This document shows, in pieces, positions 59,288-64,000 of a DNA stretch of 64,000 bases (positions are counted from its first letter, which is position 1; every line of letters begins with the position of its first letter). This stretch comes from 20CM-2-55-15 sp964633285 (GTDB lineage: Bacteria; Acidobacteriota; Terriglobia; 20CM-2-55-15): the NCBI GenBank assembly GCA_964633285.1, contig CAZWGA010000004.1, positions 1-64,000 of the forward strand, in the 5' to 3' direction. The position numbers were made by a program, and so were the translations under genes. The notes under the pieces were generated by a model, which worked only from the letters and a program-made list of their open reading frames with translations, was not told the origin of the DNA and did not search any database.

Positions 59288-60333
59288 GGGCTTGTCCTTT
59301 GCGGAAAGACACGCACGTCGATCCCGCCGGCCATCTCGATAAGGCGTTCGACAGGATTTCCGCGCATGCGATGCCACCATCCTTTGCGTTGACTGTGTCC
59401 AATGAAGATTTGAGTGATTCCTTTCCGCCGGGCAAAAGAGACCAGTTCACGCACGGCGTCGCTGCCTTCAAGGACTTCGACATGAGCGCCATGTTTTCGC
59501 GCAATGGCAAGATTTCGTTCCAGCGACGATTCATCATCCGGGGATAACCCGGATTGACGAACATAGGCGACGAACAGTTCGCCGTGGAACCGGTCTGCAT
59601 TGCGGTGGCCGCTTTCGATGAGCGGGCGCGCATCCGAACGCGGTGTCACACCAACCAGGATTCTCTCCTGCGTGCTCCAGATCTCGTCGATGTCGTGCTG
59701 TTGGAGATACGTTTGCAATTCGGCTTCGACGACTTCCGCCGCTACGAGCAACGCAAGCTCACGGAGTCGAGCCGCGCCGGCGGCCTCGGCCGGCGCATCG
59801 ATGACTTCAATATCGTCCGCGCGCTTCAGAAAAGCCTTGGGCACTGTTTCGCGCGGACGTTTTCCGGTAACACTTTCGACTTCATCCTGCAGTTCCGCGA
59901 TGTACTGGAGGTTGACCGATGTGAGGACGGAAATGCCGGCGTCAAGAAGTGTTTCGATTTCCTGCCATCGCTCGGCGTGGAGGCTGCCTGGCGCATTCGT
60001 ATACGCAAGGCCATCGATCAATGCAACCTGAGGATGACGCTTGAGGATGCGGGCGACGTCGATGACATCTTTGCCGTCGTTCTTCAAAGTGGGAATGACT
60101 TCAAGCGAGGACACGATGCGATCGACTTCGGGTGAAGACTTCGGTTGCATGGCTCCCACGACGACATCTTCGCCGCGATCGCGCCTGCGGCGGGCCTCTC
60201 CAAACATCCTGGCAGACTTTCCAACACCCGACGCATAACCAAGGAAGATTTTTAATCGGCCCCGCCGGCTGCGTTCCTGCTCGCGTTCGATTCGTTCGAG
60301 TAGTTCTTCGGGGCTGGGCCTGCTGTCAACCAT
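59284..60333 (-). CDS. KdpD N-terminal sensor protein without kinase (first copy)
   Basis: The 349-aa paralogue of the next gene lies 47 bases after kdpC. It has the KdpD domain RLKIFLGYASGVGKSARMFGEA (Walker A intact), VALIDGLAYTNAPGSLH, VLTSVNLQYIAELQDEVESVTG and RETVPKAFLKRADDIEVID. Here the Walker B/catalytic DELAHTN of KdpD reads DGLAYTN, so Glu and His are lost and ATP hydrolysis may be impaired. A universal-stress-like domain follows (ERILVGVTPRSDARPLIESG, ITQIFIGHSQRKG). No membrane segments or kinase domain. The pair may act as a heteromer, one catalytic and one regulatory. Confidence 0.85.
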   Translation of the reverse strand: MVDSRPSPEELLERIEREQERSRRGRLKIFLGYASGVGKSARMFGEARRRRDRGEDVVVGAMQPKSSPEVDRIVSSLEVIPTLKNDGKDVIDVARILKRHPQVALIDGLAYTNAPGSLHAERWQEIETLLDAGISVLTSVNLQYIAELQDEVESVTGKRPRETVPKAFLKRADDIEVIDAPAEAAGAARLRELALLVAAEVVEAELQTYLQQHDIDEIWSTQERILVGVTPRSDARPLIESGHRNADRFHGELFVAYVRQSGLSPDDESSLERNLAIARKHGAHVEVLEGSDAVRELVSFARRKGITQIFIGHSQRKGWWHRMRGNPVERLIEMAGGIDVRVFPQRTSP

Positions 60334-60380
60334 GTGGTCATTCTACGGTCTACGGTTTGCCGGCCACAATCAGCACCCTT

Positions 60381-61118
60381 CTATTTCGACTTTGGGAATC
60401 GTTGATCGATGGCGATATTCAACATCGTTACATTCACGCGCGGTTCGCCCAGAAAGCCAAAGTCTGCCTGCTCGGTAAATTCGGCGACGAACTGTCTCAC
60501 CTGATCCGTTGAAACCCCGCGTGCTTTGGCGACGCGCGCTGTCTGTATACCCGCATTCGCGGGACTGATGTGAGGATCCAGTCCTGAAGAAGATGCCGTA
60601 ACGGCATCTGCCGGAATAGCGGCCTTCGCCTTAAAGACGAACGGGGCATTGTCGCTGAATGCTTTGATCAGTTTTACATCGTCAAGATCGCCCTGTGCGT
60701 TTTTGAATTGGTCGAGCGGCGACGATGATTCATAAGGAATGTCATTTTCCACGCAGTAGTGAACGATTCGAAGATTGATACCATCGAAATCGACAACTTC
60801 GTTTTTCTTGTCGTCCATCTTCGTGGTTCCGCGAAGTAGCTTTGCGCTTGTCGGACCGAGATTGGAGCCGCCGCTGGCCGTCGCATCGTATCCGCTGCCG
60901 GCCGAAGATGGCCGCGGATGAAAGTATTCAGGCTTTGAGAACGGTTGGCCGATCTGACGCGATCCCACGATTCTTCCGTTGATGGCGACCATGCTTCCAT
61001 TGGCCTTTGCGGGAAAAATCAGTTCCGACACGGCAGTCATGGCCGCTGGATACAGCAGTCCGGTGAGGACCGTAAAAACCAGCGTTAAACGAAAACCGGG
61101 TCCGAGTTCTTTGAGCAT
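60381..61118 (-). CDS. kdpC: potassium-transporting ATPase subunit KdpC
   Basis: The 245-aa subunit starts at ATG 61118 after GAGGAGG; a GTG at 61133 overlaps the kdpB stop. It has one N-terminal membrane helix (LTLVFTVLTGLLYPAAMTAVS) and the periplasmic part with IGQPFSKPEYFHPRPSSAGSGYDATASGGSNLGPTS and SGLDPHISPANAGIQTARVAKARG, the family hallmarks. It is longer than E. coli KdpC (190 aa) owing to an insertion around residues 100-150 (DKKNEVVDFDGINLRIVHYC and on). KdpC stabilises the KdpAB complex and aids K+ uptake. Confidence 0.95.
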   Translation of the reverse strand: MLKELGPGFRLTLVFTVLTGLLYPAAMTAVSELIFPAKANGSMVAINGRIVGSRQIGQPFSKPEYFHPRPSSAGSGYDATASGGSNLGPTSAKLLRGTTKMDDKKNEVVDFDGINLRIVHYCVENDIPYESSSPLDQFKNAQGDLDDVKLIKAFSDNAPFVFKAKAAIPADAVTASSSGLDPHISPANAGIQTARVAKARGVSTDQVRQFVAEFTEQADFGFLGEPRVNVTMLNIAIDQRFPKSK

Positions 61119-61129
61119 TTCTCCTCCTC

Positions 61130-63256
61130 TCACGCCAGCCCGAGCGCGACGATCAGCTTGTCGATGGCCCAGATTCCCGGGAACGGCACGATGATTCCGC
61201 CCAGTCCGTAGATCAGCAGATTCCGGCTCAACATCTGGCCCGCGCTGACGGGCTTGTATTGAACGCCGCGCAGAGCGAGCGGAACGAGGGCGATGATGAT
61301 GACCGCATTGAAAATCACGGCAGCCAGAACCGCGCTCTGCGGCGAATGCAGGCCCATGATGTTGAGCCTCCCGAGTTCGGGATACATCGCCATGAACATT
61401 GCCGGAATGATCGCGAAATACTTCGCCACATCATTTGCAATCGAGAATGTCGTTAAGGCGCCGCGTGTAATCAGCAATTGTTTTCCGATCGCCACAATTT
61501 CAATCAGCTTCGTCGGATTGCTGTCGAGATCGACCATGTTGCCCGCTTCTTTTGCGGCCATCGTGCCGGTGTTCATCGCGACACCCACGTCGGCCTGCGC
61601 CAGCGCCGGCGCGTCATTCGTACCGTCACCGGTCATTGCGACGAGACGTCCTTCGCTTTGTTCCTTTTTGATGTACTCGAGTTTGTCTTTTGGAGTTGCC
61701 TGTGCAAGAAAGTCATCGACTCCGGCTTCGGAGGCAATCGCAGCAGCAGTGAGTGGATTGTCACCTGTGATCATGACGGAACGGATTCCCATTGTCCGTA
61801 GCGACGCGAGCCGGTCGCGCATTCCGCCTTTGACGATATCTTTCAAGTGAACGAGACCGAGAATCCGGGAACCGTCGGCGACTGCCAGCGGAGTCCCGCC
61901 GTTTCTTGAAATCTGTTCAGACAATTCCTTAAGGGCGGGTGGAGCGGAGCCGCTATTCTCGCGTACGAAACCGGCGATGGCGTCCGTCGCGCCCTTTCTC
62001 AGCCGCCGCCCGTTGATGTCGACTCCACTCATACGGGTGTATGCGGAAAACGGAATGAACCGGACTTCATGTTCGGCGACTTCACGGCCGCGCAACTGAT
62101 ACTTTTCTTTCGCCAGAACGACAATCGAGCGGCCCTCGGGCGTCTCGTCAGCAAGACTTGAGAGTTGTGCGGCATCGGACAATTCGCTTTCGCTCACTCC
62201 ATCGACGGGAATGAACTCGACGGCCTGGCGATTGCCCAGTGTGATGGTTCCGGTCTTGTCCAGAAGCAGTGTGTTGACGTCTCCGGATGCCTCAACCGCT
62301 TTTCCGCTCATCGCTAGAACGTTGTGCTGCATGACCCGATCCATGCCGGCAATGCCGATCGCAGAGAGCAGACCTCCAATCGTGGTCGGTATTAAGCAAA
62401 CGAGCAACGAGACCAGTACCGCCACTGAAGGCGTGGCACCGCTGCCGGCCGTCTGGATCGCATACTTCGCAAACGGCGGCAGGGTAGCGACTGCGAGAAG
62501 AAAGATAAGCGCCAGGCCTGCGATCAGGATGTTCAATGCGATTTCATTCGGTGTTTTTTGGCGGACCGCGCCTTCGACCAGCGCGATCATCCGATCCAGA
62601 AATGTTTCGCCGGGATTGGAAGTGATCCGAATCTTGATCTGGTCCGAAAGCACTTTTGTGCCGCCGGTCACGGCGCTGCGATCGCCGCCCGATTCGCGAA
62701 TCACGGGAGCGCTCTCTCCGGTGATGACCGATTCGTCGACGCTCGCGATTCCTTCGATGACTTCTCCGTCGCCGGGAATCAGGTAGCCTGCCTTCACGAA
62801 GACCACATCGCAGGCGCGAAGCCGGGACGCCGGCACCATTTCGAATTTGCCGTTAGGGAGGATTTTCTGCGCCGATGTATCCGTCTTGGTTTTGCGCAGG
62901 TTGTCGGCCTGGGCTTTGCCTCGAGCTTCGGCCATGGCTTCAGCGAAATTTGCAAAGAGCACGGTGAACCAGAGCCACAAAGCGATCTGCATGCTGAACA
63001 GAAGACCTCCGGCGCCGGCGAAGACATCTTTGATCACAAAGACCGTTGTGAGCGCGGCCCCCACTTCAACGACGAACATGACTGGGTTTTTCGCAACAAT
63101 TCGCGGATTCAGTTTGACGAACGATTCTTTCGTCGCGCGCCCGAGGATCTCAGGATCGAAGAGAGGCCGAGCGCGAACGCCTTTGGAAATGAGCGGAGTT
63201 CCCTCGACGGATGTTTCCGGTGTTCGTTCTTTCACGGGAGCATTGATGAGTGCCAT
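61130..63256 (-). CDS. kdpB: potassium-transporting P-type ATPase subunit KdpB
   Basis: The 708-aa catalytic subunit starts at ATG 63256, one base after the kdpA stop. The phosphorylated Asp is D333 in LLDKTGTITLGN, the actuator motif TGES is at 179-182, the hinge MTGDGTNDAPALAQADVGVAMNTGT is intact, and PNEIALNIL, CLIPTTIGGLLSAIG are Kdp-type transmembrane motifs. It couples ATP hydrolysis to high-affinity K+ import with KdpA and KdpC. It is part of the operon kdpA-kdpB-kdpC-kdpD-like-kdpD-like-EamA-TerC-GT-C on the - strand. Confidence 0.97.
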   Translation of the reverse strand: MALINAPVKERTPETSVEGTPLISKGVRARPLFDPEILGRATKESFVKLNPRIVAKNPVMFVVEVGAALTTVFVIKDVFAGAGGLLFSMQIALWLWFTVLFANFAEAMAEARGKAQADNLRKTKTDTSAQKILPNGKFEMVPASRLRACDVVFVKAGYLIPGDGEVIEGIASVDESVITGESAPVIRESGGDRSAVTGGTKVLSDQIKIRITSNPGETFLDRMIALVEGAVRQKTPNEIALNILIAGLALIFLLAVATLPPFAKYAIQTAGSGATPSVAVLVSLLVCLIPTTIGGLLSAIGIAGMDRVMQHNVLAMSGKAVEASGDVNTLLLDKTGTITLGNRQAVEFIPVDGVSESELSDAAQLSSLADETPEGRSIVVLAKEKYQLRGREVAEHEVRFIPFSAYTRMSGVDINGRRLRKGATDAIAGFVRENSGSAPPALKELSEQISRNGGTPLAVADGSRILGLVHLKDIVKGGMRDRLASLRTMGIRSVMITGDNPLTAAAIASEAGVDDFLAQATPKDKLEYIKKEQSEGRLVAMTGDGTNDAPALAQADVGVAMNTGTMAAKEAGNMVDLDSNPTKLIEIVAIGKQLLITRGALTTFSIANDVAKYFAIIPAMFMAMYPELGRLNIMGLHSPQSAVLAAVIFNAVIIIALVPLALRGVQYKPVSAGQMLSRNLLIYGLGGIIVPFPGIWAIDKLIVALGLA

Positions 63257-63257
63257 A

Positions 63258-64000
63258 TCAAAACACCTTCCCGTTGAGCATCTGAAGATGCTCAACAATC
63301 GGTCCCAGCGAGAGTGCGGGGAAGTATGTAAGCGCGCCTACAATGACGATCGTTCCAATCAGCAAAACCACAAAAAGAGATCCGTGCGTCGGCAGTGTGC
63401 CGCTGGTGACCGGGATCCGCTTTTTTCCAGCAAGACCGCCGGCGATCGCGAGCGCAGGAATGATGAATAAGAATCTGGCGATCAGCATGTCGATGCCGAG
63501 GGTCAGGTTGTACCAGGGCGTATTGGCGCTGATTCCGGCAAACGCACTTCCGTTGTTGCCGGCGCCGCTCGTGTATGCGTACAGAATCTCGGCAAAGCCG
63601 TGAGGTCCGCCGTTGTTGAGATTTCCGGTTGCCGGTCCATAGGAACCATTCCAGTAATGATCCTTCGGAAACGGTATGACGGAACTGATAGCGGTGAAAC
63701 CGAGGATGCATACCGAAGTCGCAAGAATCGCGATGATCGCCATCTTGACTTCCTTTTGTTCGATCTTCTTTCCGACATACTCGGGCGTGCGGCCTACCAT
63801 CAATCCACCGATAAAAACCGCAACAACAATGTAAATCAACATGCTGTAGAAGCCGGCGCCGACGCCGCCGAAAATGACTTCGTCCGTTTGAATATTGAAT
63901 AGCGGAACCAGGCCGCCGATCGGCGTGAAGCTGTCGTGCATTCCGATAACCGCCCCGCAGCTCGCGTCCGTGGTGATTGTGGCAAAGAGCGCGGTCATGG
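63258..64000 (-). CDS. kdpA: potassium-transporting ATPase subunit KdpA, C-terminal part (5' truncated by window)
   Basis: The visible ~247 residues are the C-terminal half of the K+ channel-like subunit: SCGAVIGMHDSFTPIGGLVPLFNIQ (selectivity-filter-like segment), GGVGAGFYSMLIYIVVAVFIGGLMVGRTPEYVGKKIE, SGAGNNGSAFAGISANTPWYNLTLG and GTLPTHGSLFVVLLIGTIVIVGALTYFPALSLGPIVEHL. The gene continues past the window's edge, so its start, a kdpF and any promoter or KdpE site cannot be judged. KdpA forms the K+ selective path of the complex. Confidence 0.96.
   Translation of the reverse strand, partial: MTALFATITTDASCGAVIGMHDSFTPIGGLVPLFNIQTDEVIFGGVGAGFYSMLIYIVVAVFIGGLMVGRTPEYVGKKIEQKEVKMAIIAILATSVCILGFTAISSVIPFPKDHYWNGSYGPATGNLNNGGPHGFAEILYAYTSGAGNNGSAFAGISANTPWYNLTLGIDMLIARFLFIIPALAIAGGLAGKKRIPVTSGTLPTHGSLFVVLLIGTIVIVGALTYFPALSLGPIVEHLQMLNGKVF

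Noticed and set aside
1..64000. CRISPR array, tRNA or rRNA genes
   Set aside because: No regularly spaced short repeats, cloverleaf with CCA-type end or rRNA signature was found in the intergenic stretches, though a covariance-model scan was not possible.

Overview
The window reads as a metagenome-assembled scaffold of an Acidobacteriota-like bacterium. The signs are an acidobacterial-type von Willebrand factor A protein, Ser/Thr kinases fused to a TolB-like domain and TPRs, two DUF6152-like secreted proteins, several carboxypeptidase-regulatory-like secreted proteins, moderately high GC and dense ATGA-type gene overlaps. No rRNA, tRNA or CRISPR array was seen. One 100-N scaffold gap lies at 40599-40698. 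No gene-free stretch exceeds 300 bases; the longest (1322-1590) holds a decayed RHS fragment.

Layout. 1-1321: 3' end of an RHS polymorphic-toxin gene with an overlapping candidate immunity gene. 1591-2838: secreted fibre-like protein. 2897-13047: a tightly packed + strand operon of kinase-TPR, YdeI-like protein, VWA protein, kinase-TPR, kinase-TPR and RNase HI. 13053-15290: a dispersed hairpin repeat split by a complete IS1595-like transposon (13208-15271) that carries a transposase, a 50-aa protein and a HEPN-like passenger gene. 15370-22249: ankyrin, DUF6152-like and other exported proteins, a truncated receptor fragment and a tiny lipoprotein. 22322-28513: LigAB-type extradiol dioxygenase, beta carbonic anhydrase with an SLC13-type transporter, MsrA and prolyl oligopeptidase. 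28578-34168: lipoprotein, a c-heme/cyclase-like/ankyrin fusion, a bicupin, an NCS2-like permease and a TraB-like protein.

34253-47913 is nearly all on the - strand: two carboxypeptidase-regulatory-like proteins with an M16 protease, a secreted protein, an ornithine-cyclodeaminase homologue interrupted by the gap, a GAF-PAS-adenylate cyclase, a coiled-coil protein and a two-gene pyruvate:ferredoxin oxidoreductase. 48063-52425 holds a hemerythrin-like remnant and a phosphorelay (PAS kinase, Rcp1-like regulator, REC-kinase-REC hybrid). 52652-54843 is argJ with an overlapping alpha/beta hydrolase. 54904-64000 holds a small secreted protein, a GT-C-like membrane protein, a TerC-family exporter and an EamA-like protein downstream of the potassium operon kdpA(partial)-kdpB-kdpC and two KdpD sensor proteins lacking a histidine kinase module.

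The most unusual items are the HEPN-carrying transposon inside a hairpin repeat, the c-heme/cyclase/ankyrin fusion, the KdpD pair without kinase domains, and long perfect hairpins shared by the stop codons of convergent genes.
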